Positions 54,402 through 63,043 of a DNA stretch of 64,000 nucleotides are shown here, piece after piece (within the stretch, counting starts at the first letter, position 1; each line of letters opens with the position of its first letter). Position numbers and translations under genes: made by a program. This DNA is from Paenibacillus tianjinensis (lineage in GTDB: Bacteria > Bacillota > Bacilli > Paenibacillales > Paenibacillaceae): NCBI RefSeq assembly GCF_017086365.1, contig NZ_CP070969.1, positions 868,001 to 932,000 on the forward strand, given 5' to 3'. Below the pieces are notes generated by a model. The model was not told the DNA's origin. It did no database searches and saw only the letters and a program-made list of their open reading frames with translations.

Positions 54402-54641
54402 TTACCAGGAACTTAGGGGGGAAACATCCGTCTTCATGATGCCCGAGGATGGACGGGGAGGAATGACGAGATAAAACTCATTAGAGCCTTCCTCCACGGT
54501 TTTGAGTGTAATATTGTCCGGCAGATGAATACCTAGTGCTTCTCTGAGGGCTTCTTTCGGATCTGTAAGCAGTTTCTGTTTGAAACTTGGATCTTCCCAT
54601 GCCTTCTGAATCACTTGATTCTTAAGAATTGCTTCTGACAT
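54402..54641 (-). CDS. NHLP-leader peptide precursor (RiPP-like) ending in Trp
   Basis: This 79-aa protein starts at ATG 54641, after GAGGAAGGG; the 96-aa frame lacks a ribosome site. It has the nitrile-hydratase-leader-peptide (NHLP) pattern: ILKNQVIQKAWEDPSFKQKL, LTDPKEALREALGIHLPDN, ITLKTVEEGSNEFYLVIPP. A 17-residue tail follows, RPSSGIMKTDVSPLSSW, ending in Trp. NHLP leaders belong to precursors of modified natural products. The usual partner enzymes (LanM, YcaO, radical SAM, NHLM export peptidase) are missing; the only neighbour is a class I isoprenoid-synthase-like gene 107 bp upstream. Confidence 0.8.
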   Translation of the reverse strand: MSEAILKNQVIQKAWEDPSFKQKLLTDPKEALREALGIHLPDNITLKTVEEGSNEFYLVIPPRPSSGIMKTDVSPLSSW

Positions 54642-54748
54642 TACAATCACCCTTCCTCGAAATGATAAATGCTTACCCCGTAAGCATAACATAGCATTAT
54701 TTTTGAATCCATGACTTTTTTTGGTTGTTATCCGCTGTTTGAGGTTTT

Positions 54749-55684
54749 TTAGAGATTCATATTTTTGGATAACCAGTACCCCAGTCCGCCTCCTTGTAAT
54801 AGTGCTTTCTCCGCTTCAATCGCTGCAGCAATGTGCAGGAGATTGTCCACCAGCATTTGATGAAAGGCAGTTAGCCCGGGGATAGATAAACGGCCTGACA
54901 GTAGTTTTTCGTGGTTCACAGCTGCCGTTGCCGCATACTGTGTGAGCCCGCCTGTAGTGAAAATAAAATCTTTGACGGCAGCCGGAGTAAGAATGGCAGT
55001 ATCCTGCTGCAGATGATGACGGACCAGTGACAGCAGGCAGTTATAGCTGCCTTCAGCGAGATCCTCCTCCCAATCCTCATAATCATCGAGCATTTGCAGG
55101 GTGAGCAGTACGGCTTCAAGCATTTCTTCCGACTCGGCAATGAAGGATGACTTGTCTGAGAGCAGCAGGGCGGCAGTGCTGGAGAGTTTAAGGGGACTGG
55201 CTTTGCGGGCAACCCGGCTGCGGTCGTTCCAATAATAATCGCCGGCGGCTTCTCCGGCCACGCTGTCTGCCCACTCGGTGATATAACGCCTGAAGTAGGA
55301 CCAGAAGAGGGATTCCGGAGGGAAGAGCGGACGATAAAGATCCAGAAACTCCACATATAGCAGATTGGCAAGCGGCAGTACTTCAGCAGGTGCCGATTGC
55401 CTGTTGTCCATCAGATCGTCCTGCAGGAAGAAAAAGAGCATCAGTACAACGTTGCCTGTAGACATCCGGCGCGTCTCCTCTAAGCTTAATCCGCACTCGC
55501 GGTTTAACCAGTACGGCAGCAGATAGCAGATGTAGTTCTTCTTGCTGTGAACCTGGAATACATCAAATTGATCCAGATAGGCCAGTCCCTGTGAACGGAA
55601 CGGTTCCGGAAATCCGGAGATGATCGTCCTGGAATCTTGAAATACGGTGTGAAGCTCCTCCTTATAATCATCCAGCCAATTCAT
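54749..55684 (-). CDS. Class I isoprenoid-synthase-like enzyme beside peptide precursor
   Basis: This 311-aa all-helical protein from ATG 55684 (ACAGGAGAC upstream). It carries two Asp-rich metal-binding motifs: DDLMD at 89-93 and DDYED at 200-204, the DDxxD pair of trans-prenyltransferases and terpene synthases. It has no membrane segment. It does not look like the housekeeping farnesyl or heptaprenyl synthases: the GGKRLRP and KTA(A/L)L blocks around those motifs are absent. Like ComQ, it sits next to a short peptide gene, so it may transfer a prenyl group to that peptide. A free-standing terpene synthase is the alternative. Confidence 0.75.
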   Translation of the reverse strand: MNWLDDYKEELHTVFQDSRTIISGFPEPFRSQGLAYLDQFDVFQVHSKKNYICYLLPYWLNRECGLSLEETRRMSTGNVVLMLFFFLQDDLMDNRQSAPAEVLPLANLLYVEFLDLYRPLFPPESLFWSYFRRYITEWADSVAGEAAGDYYWNDRSRVARKASPLKLSSTAALLLSDKSSFIAESEEMLEAVLLTLQMLDDYEDWEEDLAEGSYNCLLSLVRHHLQQDTAILTPAAVKDFIFTTGGLTQYAATAAVNHEKLLSGRLSIPGLTAFHQMLVDNLLHIAAAIEAEKALLQGGGLGYWLSKNMNL

Positions 55685-55803
55685 AGTAGGCTTGTCTCCT
55701 GTCAAAGAATATATTTTAAAAAGGAAAAAAGTGGGTTTTCACCATGATTATATGCTGCCGGGTGGGTCTATTTCAATTAGAACTTATGGGGGTGGTTTTG
55801 CAG

Positions 55804-56118
55804 ATGGAATGGTATACTTTCGGCCAAATGCTGATGCAGATCCGGATTGGGCAAAAGGCCGCCACTCCCGATGGGCGCACCGTGCTGCGCACCTCCAAGG
55901 GATTGTTCTGGCAGAACGGGAGATCGTCCGGGGCAGCGGTCGAGATAAAAGATTATCTCTTCTCGGACATCTGGAACATCTTCGAAGATGATGAAAGCTT
56001 GCTGGAAAGTACGGGCCGGGAAGAGCGGGAGCAGCGGGAGCGTGAAATGCTGGCGAATCAATATGAGGAAATCCGCTGGGAATTTCTTCAGGCAAAGAGA
56101 CCGGGAGAGCGTGAATGA
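55804..56118 (+). CDS. hypothetical 104-aa protein
   Basis: From ATG 55804, a plausible start with GGGGGTG about 12 nt upstream; an earlier in-frame ATG (55744) is possible. It reads MEWYTFGQMLMQIRIGQKA, then a TSKGLFW and a charged coiled end with EDDESLLESTGREEREQRERE. This resembles small proteins of phage or Paenibacillus genomes with a WYTFGQ-type opening; not assigned. It ends at a strong terminator shared with the convergent GH20 gene. Confidence 0.55.
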   Translation: MEWYTFGQMLMQIRIGQKAATPDGRTVLRTSKGLFWQNGRSSGAAVEIKDYLFSDIWNIFEDDESLLESTGREEREQREREMLANQYEEIRWEFLQAKRPGERE

Positions 56119-56121
56119 GAT

Positions 56122-56165
56122 AAAGGCCCGGCAGACCAAGGCAATCCGGTCTGCCGGGCCTTTGA
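56122..56165. terminator. Bidirectional terminator between 104-aa gene and GH20 gene
   Basis: AAAGGCCCGGCAGACC (56122-56137) pairs perfectly with GGTCTGCCGGGCCTTT (56148-56163). Confidence 0.85.
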
Positions 56166-56180
56166 TTTGGTACATAGGTC

Positions 56181-58085
56181 TTAGATCAGGGCTTCGTATT
56201 CACTTCGGAGGCGGAGAAGCTTGCTGACACTCTGCTCAAGACCGCCAGCCCGGTTGCGCCGGGTCCACAATTGGCGGTAGCTGTGCAGCAGCAGGTCGAG
56301 ATCCTTAATCAGACCTTGAAGCAGATCCGGATCAACTTTACCTGGGGCAGCTGTAATCTGCAACTTGAGTCGTCCGAGGTATAACGCATGTTTCACAAAA
56401 TGGATACCGTTCGCAAGCTCCTCCCGGACAAGCTCCGCATCATCGCATGCCAGATCCAGCTTCGTCAGCTGCTCCTCTATCGTGCTGATGTAAGCTTCTA
56501 GCTGATCAAAATGAACCGGTGTAAGCTTCTTAACGATTCCCATATTGTCCAGCCGGCTGCGCAGCAGCATGGACAGCTCTGAATCGTTGGGACGCAACGT
56601 CCCGGATTCCAGCTTGTAATAATTGCCAAGGTCAAGCAGTAATTGTCCGATTGTTGCTGAACGGTCCTGGAAGACGGAGCGGTTCAAATATCCTGCAACA
56701 TCAGCATCGAGATTGTTCTCCACATTCCAGGATAATGCGGCACCGTATATGAAGCCGGCATAGCTGACAGGCAGATGCTGCCAATGGCCAAAGTCTCCCC
56801 AATCCGTAATGAGGTAGCCGATTGCCCCGTTCGTTTTGCCGTGAACAGCTGCATTGCGAAGATTGGCCAGCATATTGTCGGTCCGTCCGGTCAGGGAGTT
56901 CCAGGAGCTGGTGCCGGGGCAGACATAGAACGGGATTCCCGCTTCACGGAATTTCAGTGTATCTGCCTCGAACGGATGCCCGGCGCTGTAGCCCCATTCC
57001 ATGGCAATGATATCTTTAGGCAGGTGCGGAATCAGTTCCGGATGCTGGATAATAATATCCCCCCAGAATTGCATCGTTTTGTCTCTGGCGGTAACAAGCT
57101 CATGAATCTTTTGCAGAAAAGACAAGTAGAGCTGCCCTTTGCCTGCAGAGTCGGCCAGCGCTTTACTTTTACCAAGCCCAAGCTCATAGGTCTCGTCACA
57201 ACCTACATTAAACTGCGATGAAGTGAAATAGGGAAGAAGATCATCGTACATTCTGCCCAGCAGACGAAGTACTTCAGGGTCTTCCGTATGGAAGGTCCCT
57301 GGCTGCATAAACAGACCGTCAGGATACAGATCCCTATCATACATTGTATCCGGAAGCATGAAGCCTTCTGGAATTTCAGCCAGGTGATTGAACTCCGGCC
57401 GGCTCAGCCAATGCTCCATGTGGCCGAAGCTGTTCTGGTTCGGTACCAGCTCGATAAAACGCTCACGGCAATAGGCATCAATCAGCAGAATTTCTTCGCC
57501 GGTTACCGGTGTTTCCAGCTCCCAAACTTGGGGAAAAGACTCATAGGCAAAAGGAGAACCTTCTATATATAACTGCAGCTGGTTGAACTTCAAATCCGAC
57601 ATCAGATCAATGATCCGGTAAAGCGTTTCAAGCTTAGGGATTTTATTGCGGCTGATGTCGATCATCAGGCCTCTGGCTGCAAAGTCCGGTTGATCGCTGA
57701 TGAACAGATAAGGCACATCTCTTCCGCATTGCTCCAGGATTTGTTTTAGCGTAGCGACTGCGTAGTAAGCGCCTTCCGGAGAACTGTAGCTTATCGCGAT
57801 TCCGTCTGGTCCTACTGTAATCTCATAGGCCTGTGCCGGAAGCAGCCGGTTATAACTAAAGTTATAGGCAGACTGGCGGGAGGGACGGAGACCTATAGAC
57901 AGGGGCAGCTCCAGCCGGAGGACTTGTGAAGTCATCTGTTGAAGCTTGCGGACTGCGGGCAGAATGTCACGGTTCTCTGCATCGTTAAGAATAATACTTC
58001 CTTTGGCTGGGACCCGGAATAGTCCTCCAGTCACTGTAAGTGACCGCGGGCGGGGCAACAGCTGCAGGACGGGAATTTCTGACAT
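56181..58085 (-). CDS. GH20 family beta-N-acetylhexosaminidase
   Basis: This 634-aa protein has a GH20b-like N-terminal region (about 1-125, with QLLPRPRSLTVTGG and EGAYYAVATLKQIL) and a TIM-barrel catalytic domain with FAARGLMIDISRNKIPKLETLY and the catalytic pair D297/E298 in NVGCDETYELG. A helical C-terminal domain of about 180 residues follows. No signal peptide, so it should be cytosolic and act on imported chitin- or peptidoglycan-derived glycosides. It is divergent from an AraC regulator that probably controls it. Confidence 0.92.
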   Translation of the reverse strand: MSEIPVLQLLPRPRSLTVTGGLFRVPAKGSIILNDAENRDILPAVRKLQQMTSQVLRLELPLSIGLRPSRQSAYNFSYNRLLPAQAYEITVGPDGIAISYSSPEGAYYAVATLKQILEQCGRDVPYLFISDQPDFAARGLMIDISRNKIPKLETLYRIIDLMSDLKFNQLQLYIEGSPFAYESFPQVWELETPVTGEEILLIDAYCRERFIELVPNQNSFGHMEHWLSRPEFNHLAEIPEGFMLPDTMYDRDLYPDGLFMQPGTFHTEDPEVLRLLGRMYDDLLPYFTSSQFNVGCDETYELGLGKSKALADSAGKGQLYLSFLQKIHELVTARDKTMQFWGDIIIQHPELIPHLPKDIIAMEWGYSAGHPFEADTLKFREAGIPFYVCPGTSSWNSLTGRTDNMLANLRNAAVHGKTNGAIGYLITDWGDFGHWQHLPVSYAGFIYGAALSWNVENNLDADVAGYLNRSVFQDRSATIGQLLLDLGNYYKLESGTLRPNDSELSMLLRSRLDNMGIVKKLTPVHFDQLEAYISTIEEQLTKLDLACDDAELVREELANGIHFVKHALYLGRLKLQITAAPGKVDPDLLQGLIKDLDLLLHSYRQLWTRRNRAGGLEQSVSKLLRLRSEYEALI

Positions 58086-58169
58086 AGCGTGGACACCTCT
58101 TATTCATGTAGAATATGATCATCTTCAGATTAACCATATCACTCCTAAACAGAGGGAGGAATGCAATGT

Positions 58170-59027
58170 ATGCCCAAGGTCATGGATTATATGATCAGTC
58201 CGTATCCCATTAGGATTATTGACCCGAAGGTAGATAGCTCTATGCTTAGACTAGGCGGTATCCGGATCGGGCAGGCAGGTCATCTGCCGGGCAGAACATT
58301 ATTCCGCAGGGATGTAGTATTTGAGCATTGGGCACTGGTCTATATTGTATCCGGCTCCGGTACCTTTGCGGAGAACGGGGGGGAGGTTCAAGCGGTCCGG
58401 GAAGGCAGCCTGTTCTTCTTTCGCCCGGGCTGCAGCTATAGCTTTGGTCCGCCGCCTGGAGGGAGCTGGGATGAATATTATATTAATTTTAACGGGAAAC
58501 GTGTGGATGAGTGGCTGGAGTCGGGACTAATAGCAGCAGGAATGATATTTCAGGGAAATGCACTGGCAGGACTTGCGGCATCGTTCGAGGAGGTCCTGGG
58601 TCTCATGGACGGGGGCGCACCCGCTGATGCCGACCGGGCAGCACTTCGTCTGGAAGCGATCCTGCTGGAATGTTCGTTTGTGACCCGGGACAACACGCGG
58701 TTCTGGCAGCATGAAGCTATGCCGCAGATTCGCCTGGACTTGAATTCCTGTGTCTATGAGCAGCCTGACTTACCGCAGATTGCCGCAAAGCACCATATTT
58801 CCATGTCTACGCTGCGCCGTCTGGTCCGCAGCAGCAGCGGATATCCGCTGCATGAATATATCCATCGGCTCAAAATGGCCGAAGCAAAGCATTTACTGCT
58901 GAATACCTCCCTGCAGGTCAAGGAGATTTCAGGCATGCTGCAGTACAGCGATCCGTTTTATTTTTCGAGGCTATTTAAGAAATATATGGGGATTTCACCC
59001 CAGCTTTGCCGCAGTAATGTTCATTAG
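58170..59027 (+). CDS. AraC-family regulator
   Basis: This 285-aa protein from ATG 58170 (AGGGAGGA 10 nt upstream; ATG 58161 is too close) has an N-terminal cupin-type sugar-binding domain (HWALVYIVSGSGTFAENGGE, FFRPGCSYSFGPPPGG) and two C-terminal HTHs (LPQIAAKHHISMSTLRRLVRSS, LQVKEISGMLQYSDPFYFSRLF). The DPFYFSRLFKKYMGISP block is the AraC signature. It is divergent from the GH20 gene with 84 bp between, pointing to control of amino-sugar catabolism. Confidence 0.93.
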   Translation: MPKVMDYMISPYPIRIIDPKVDSSMLRLGGIRIGQAGHLPGRTLFRRDVVFEHWALVYIVSGSGTFAENGGEVQAVREGSLFFFRPGCSYSFGPPPGGSWDEYYINFNGKRVDEWLESGLIAAGMIFQGNALAGLAASFEEVLGLMDGGAPADADRAALRLEAILLECSFVTRDNTRFWQHEAMPQIRLDLNSCVYEQPDLPQIAAKHHISMSTLRRLVRSSSGYPLHEYIHRLKMAEAKHLLLNTSLQVKEISGMLQYSDPFYFSRLFKKYMGISPQLCRSNVH

Positions 59028-59081
59028 CCGACATAATTCTGCTTTCATCTGTGGATTGTTGTCGGAATATGATGATTGATG

Positions 59082-59111
59082 TTGACACTGATAAAAAGAG
59101 AATGTTATTAT
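59082..59111 (+). promoter_or_regulatory. Promoter of small Cys protein gene
   Basis: TTGACA (59082-59087) and TATTAT (59106-59111), 18-bp spacer, about 60 bp before the ATG. Confidence 0.6.
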
Positions 59112-59172
59112 TTAGAGAATATTAGCAGTTTTTATTAGTTCTTATTGACTATGTTATGCCGGAGATGAAACC

Positions 59173-59346
59173 ATGAGAGAGTTTTACTGCATTAGTTGCC
59201 GTAGTCTCCATAAGGTGGATGTGCGTAATAATCATACTATACGTATTCTGTCCACCGGGTATCATATCGTCGGCGAGCAGCGTTACCAGATTTGTATCTG
59301 TGATCCTAACAAGTTGCATCTATCTTTGCCTGTAGTAGCCGAATAA
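59173..59346 (+). CDS. 57-aa Cys-containing small protein
   Basis: ATG 59173 lies 9 nt after GGAG and a good promoter lies 60 bp upstream. The product has an N-terminal CISC and a C-terminal CIC, spaced by about 37 residues, as in a small zinc-ribbon (CxxC ... CxC), with a basic middle. It is soluble and otherwise unrecognised. Candidates are a small DNA/RNA-binding or sporulation-phase protein. Confidence 0.6.
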   Translation: MREFYCISCRSLHKVDVRNNHTIRILSTGYHIVGEQRYQICICDPNKLHLSLPVVAE

Positions 59347-59650
59347 GCTGCCCGGATGATGCCCTATAACCGATAGTATTCAGCGAATTAGCCTGTCCAG
59401 CTGGTGGAGAGGCTAATTTGCTGTTCCTCAAAGTTTTATTTGAGCATGGTAGCGCTATCTTTGGCTTATATGGATAAAATTAAGTTAAACTTAGGAAAAA
59501 AAGGTGGACATTCTGTTATTTTTTTTGAAAAGAAAACGCTATCAGCAAATGTTGAAACTTGTTATTGTGATTTTTCTCATGTATGATGCTTTTAAACAAA
59601 GCTTTGATAAGCTCGCATTTTCCAAAAAAGGTGGAGAATAGGGTGGTGGG
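59347..59650. other. Gene-free stretch before the sensor kinase
   Basis: About 300 bp. AATTAGCCT (59386-59394) and AGGCTAATT (59410-59418) form a hairpin without a clear T-run. The rest is AT-rich, with no supportable ORF or clear promoter. Confidence 0.3.
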
Positions 59651-61297
59651 ATGAAAATTAAAACAACCGCGGAAGACAGAATGATTGCTTTTTACAGATA
59701 TTTCTCTTTGTCCCTCACATCGCTTATGTACCTCCTGGACCACACGGGGCCTTCCGTACTTTATAAATCCCTTTTAATTATTGCACTCTTCATGATTGCT
59801 CAAGTGTTCACGATCTACTACCGGAGGCTCCGGGCCAGACCACGGGTTCTTATGCTGGTAGTTAGTATAGAGATGGCGGGCGTTATTGCATTGACCTTAC
59901 TGACTGGCGGCTTTGAGAGCTCCTTCAAGCTCTACGTACTGAATCCCGTTTTAATTGCGGCGGGCTCATTGTCATTTTATTTCAGGTGGAGCCTGCTTCT
60001 GAGTTATATTGGCATAGTGACTACATTTTGTTACGTTTTTTTGAACTCTGAGGGCAAATCTTTCGCAGATGCGGTGCTTCAGAACGGAAACCTGTTTCTA
60101 GCCCTGGTACTTACGGTTATAGTTATGCAAATGGTTAACAGGATCAAGCGGCAGCGGGAAGAAGCAAACGCGCGGACCAACGAAACCATGGAGCATATTA
60201 AATCGCTCTATCATATCGTGGAAACCTCCAGCCAGCACGACTTCATGAACATCGGGCAGGTCATCACGGACTATGTGGTGAAGCTTACCAAATTGGATAA
60301 GGCCTTGTTCTGGTTCGCCAAAAAAAGTGGTGAACCCGCACCCCAGAGCCGGCAGACAGGCTGGCAGCATGAAGAAGAACGTTTTTTGTTCACAGAGCTG
60401 GAAAAGCATGAACACGAGTGGAGACTGCAGCGTGAGCCGGTGTTCAAGAGTTTGCCTGGCCTTGGCGACTTTTTGCTGATGCCGGTAAGAATGAGCACCC
60501 GATTTGTCGGCATGATCGGCGTGAAGCTGGAATCGTCGGAGGGTCTTGAGGGCCGCAGATGGTATATTCAGCAGCTTATGTTTCTGTCGGAGCTTAGCGC
60601 AATTATTCTTGAGCGCCATGAACTGGGTGTCATCGAAAATCGGCTGATCATCACGAATGAACAGAACCGGATAGCGGATGAAATGCATGACAGCGTGTCG
60701 CAGAGCCTTTTCGGCATTGTGTACGCAACCCACTCCCTGAAACAGACCTGGCGTAAAATGTCCGAGTCCGAGCTGGAAGAGCAGATTGACCTCATACATG
60801 ATTCCGCGACCAAGGTTGCCAAAGAGCTGCGGATTACGATCTACAGTCTCAGCTCCAAGAAAAGCGGCGGACCTACCTGGCTGGGCATGGTGAGATCACA
60901 TCTTAAGAGCTTATCCAGGTTAAACGATGTGGAAATTGAATTAAAAATAACGGGTGATGATTTCAGTCTCCCTTATCCTTACCACAAGGCTCTCTTCCGG
61001 ATTATTTCTGAAGCGACAGGCAACGCCATACGTCATGGTGCGGCCAGCAGGGTGGATGTCGAACTGTCCCTCAAGCCCAAATGGATCAGACTTTCAATTG
61101 TGGACGATGGCGTCGGTTTTGATACTGATCTGCTCTGGACAACGTCTGAGGATACTACCAGCGGACTTGGCATGAAGAATATGCAGTATCTGGCACAGTC
61201 TCTAGGCGGAGATTTCCAGTTATCGAGCAGCGAGAATGCAGGAACCAAGATTTTAATTTCAATACCTGTCGGTGTCGCTGAATTAAAAAATGCATAA
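59651..61297 (+). CDS. GAF/HisKA_3 sensor histidine kinase
   Basis: This 548-aa protein has about five membrane helices (up to about residue 165), a coiled linker, a GAF-like domain (about 185-325) and a HisKA_3 core with EQNRIADEMHDSVSQSLFGI (H346), then HATPase motifs (ISEATGNAIRHG, VDDGVGFD, GLGMKNM). It is the NarX/LiaS/DesK type of kinase. Its cognate NarL-type regulator follows 24 bp later. The signal is not identifiable. Confidence 0.93.
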   Translation: MKIKTTAEDRMIAFYRYFSLSLTSLMYLLDHTGPSVLYKSLLIIALFMIAQVFTIYYRRLRARPRVLMLVVSIEMAGVIALTLLTGGFESSFKLYVLNPVLIAAGSLSFYFRWSLLLSYIGIVTTFCYVFLNSEGKSFADAVLQNGNLFLALVLTVIVMQMVNRIKRQREEANARTNETMEHIKSLYHIVETSSQHDFMNIGQVITDYVVKLTKLDKALFWFAKKSGEPAPQSRQTGWQHEEERFLFTELEKHEHEWRLQREPVFKSLPGLGDFLLMPVRMSTRFVGMIGVKLESSEGLEGRRWYIQQLMFLSELSAIILERHELGVIENRLIITNEQNRIADEMHDSVSQSLFGIVYATHSLKQTWRKMSESELEEQIDLIHDSATKVAKELRITIYSLSSKKSGGPTWLGMVRSHLKSLSRLNDVEIELKITGDDFSLPYPYHKALFRIISEATGNAIRHGAASRVDVELSLKPKWIRLSIVDDGVGFDTDLLWTTSEDTTSGLGMKNMQYLAQSLGGDFQLSSSENAGTKILISIPVGVAELKNA

Positions 61298-61320
61298 ACT
61301 TTAGGCAGGAGGTCGTTCAA

Positions 61321-61956
61321 GTGAATATCGTCATTGTTGATGATCACCCTTTGGTGAGAAGAGGATTGGCAGCAGTCATTTCTATGCAGCCTAATCTGCA
61401 TTTTGCAGGCGAAGCAACGAATGGCCAGGAAGCTCTTCTTGTTATTGAGGAGACACAGCCTGATCTTGTGCTGATTGATCTAAGGCTAGCTGATGAGTCG
61501 GGTCTGGATGTGATCAAGGCTGCACGGGCCCGCGGGCTGAGCAGCAAGTTTATTCTACTGACCTCTTCGGCAAGCAGAGAAGACTTCCTCAAAGCGGAAG
61601 AAGTTCTGGTTGACGGCTATGTGCTGAAGGAAGCACTGCCGGAAGAATTGCTGTTCGCGATCCAGCTGGTTCATAAGGGCCGGAAGTATTATGATCCCGG
61701 ACTGATGGAAGATAAGATGCGGATGAGCGGCAGCAGCCCGACGGACGAATTGACTCCGAAGGAAAAGGAAGTGCTGATTGAACTTGGCCAAGGTGCCTGC
61801 AATAAGGATATTGCTTCACGCCTGTTCATCAGTGAATTTACGGTCAAGAAGCATGTGAGTCAGATTCTCGCCAAGCTGCAGGTGGCTGACCGGACTCAGG
61901 CGGCGCTATACGCCAACGCGGTAGGGCTGACCAAGTACGAAATGTCGTATGATTAA
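61321..61956 (+). CDS. NarL/LuxR-type response regulator
   Basis: This 211-aa regulator starts at GTG 61321 after GCAGGAGG. The receiver domain has DDHPLVRRGL, phospho-acceptor D53 in LVLIDLRLAD, the Ser/Thr of LLTSSAS and K of LKEALP. The LuxR HTH is LTPKEKEVLIELGQGACNKD and LFISEFTVKKHVSQILAKL. It is the output partner of the upstream HisKA_3 kinase and may also feed the polysaccharide operon downstream. Confidence 0.94.
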   Translation: MNIVIVDDHPLVRRGLAAVISMQPNLHFAGEATNGQEALLVIEETQPDLVLIDLRLADESGLDVIKAARARGLSSKFILLTSSASREDFLKAEEVLVDGYVLKEALPEELLFAIQLVHKGRKYYDPGLMEDKMRMSGSSPTDELTPKEKEVLIELGQGACNKDIASRLFISEFTVKKHVSQILAKLQVADRTQAALYANAVGLTKYEMSYD

Positions 61957-61977
61957 TAATCATTCAAGAAATGTTGG

Positions 61978-62007
61978 AACACGGACACGGATGTCCGTGT
62001 TTTTTTG
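61978..62007 (+). terminator. Terminator after response regulator
   Basis: AACACGGACA (61978-61987) pairs with TGTCCGTGTT (61992-62001), followed by TTTTTT. Confidence 0.9.
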
Positions 62008-62009
62008 TG

Positions 62010-62302
62010 TCCAAATCTCCCTGAATCTAACACGGTGATGTATGGGGATTTAAAGATTTTAGTAATGAAATAACGGGCTGCGTCGGCTAAGCTTCCATCT
62101 ATTGAGAAAATTTACCAGTCGTATGGTACTAAAGTATACCATGATGCCCCCCTTACGGACCGAACCGACTCACACGAAAGTGAAGATTAAAGTAATGGTA
62201 GGAGCCATGTGGCAACTCGTACTGCTTGATAGAATTAAAGCAAGATATCTGAAACTTTCATGATTGCTTTCAGAATGCAACTAATGCGGAAGGAGGGTTA
62301 CT
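62010..62302. other. Long leader of the polysaccharide operon
   Basis: About 290 bp without an ORF. It has an inverted repeat ATGGTA/TACCAT (about 62123-62142) and a small GAAA-capped TCAC/GTGA hairpin near 62170-62183. Promoter and operator are probably here, but I see no consensus. It could be a structured 5' UTR. Confidence 0.35.
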
Positions 62303-63043
62303 GTGGAAAAGACGATTTTAGATTACATTAACCTGATTAAGAAGAGGTTGTGGTTGATAACGGTGTTTGTATTAATCTCCTGTGCTACCACCTTCTACAT
62401 CAGCAAGAACTTCGTTGTACCCGTCTACTCCGCCTCCGGACAACTGCTGGTCAACAATACTGCAAATGTACCCGAGAGCAATAATCTCAACAACTTGAAC
62501 TTCAGCCTTAACCTCATCGAGAGCTACAAGGAAATTATGAAGTCCCCCACGATTATGAAGAGTGTTGTAGCCGACCATCCGGAGTTTGGCCTTACAGAAG
62601 ATCAGCTGGCTGCGAAGCTGCAGGTAAAGACCTCCGAGAAAAGCCAGGTCATCAATCTCAGTGTAGAAGATGAAAGTTACAGCAAGGCGGCAAATATTGT
62701 AAACGCGGTTTCGCAAAGCTTCATCCGCAGCCTTCCAACGCTAATGAAGCTGGACAATGTAACATTCCTGACTCCGGCTGATCCGGCTGATGTACCGGCG
62801 GCAACCAACGGCAGTTTCGTAATGAACCTGATTATCAGCTTTGTTGTCTCATTGATGGCCGCAATCGGGATTATCCTGCTGCTGGAAACACTCAATGGAA
62901 CACTCCGCACCGAGAAGGAAGCCGAATTCGATCTGGGACTGCCGGTCATTGCCAGCATCCCGACGATCCGCAAACGTGATCTCGGCAAAGCGGCAAACGC
63001 TAAGGCAAGAGTAGGGGAGGGCGCTTATGTTACGGCCGAATAA
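62303..63043 (+). CDS. YveK/Wzz-family capsular polysaccharide chain-length protein
   Basis: This 246-aa protein starts at GTG 62303 after AAGGAGGG. It has a first helix (LWLITVFVLISCATTFYI), a Wzz-type extracytoplasmic region, a Pro-rich segment ADPADVPAATN before the second helix (LIISFVVSLMAAIGIILLL) and a short cytosolic end. It is the membrane activator of the BY-kinase encoded next. The gene overlaps the kinase by 17 nt. Confidence 0.92.
   Translation: MEKTILDYINLIKKRLWLITVFVLISCATTFYISKNFVVPVYSASGQLLVNNTANVPESNNLNNLNFSLNLIESYKEIMKSPTIMKSVVADHPEFGLTEDQLAAKLQVKTSEKSQVINLSVEDESYSKAANIVNAVSQSFIRSLPTLMKLDNVTFLTPADPADVPAATNGSFVMNLIISFVVSLMAAIGIILLLETLNGTLRTEKEAEFDLGLPVIASIPTIRKRDLGKAANAKARVGEGAYVTAE

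Noticed and set aside
59651..61956. ComP/ComA partners of the ComQX-like unit
   Set aside because: The HisKA_3 kinase and NarL regulator are the right families, but they lie 4 kb away behind GH20/AraC genes and the kinase has a GAF domain; no evidence links them.
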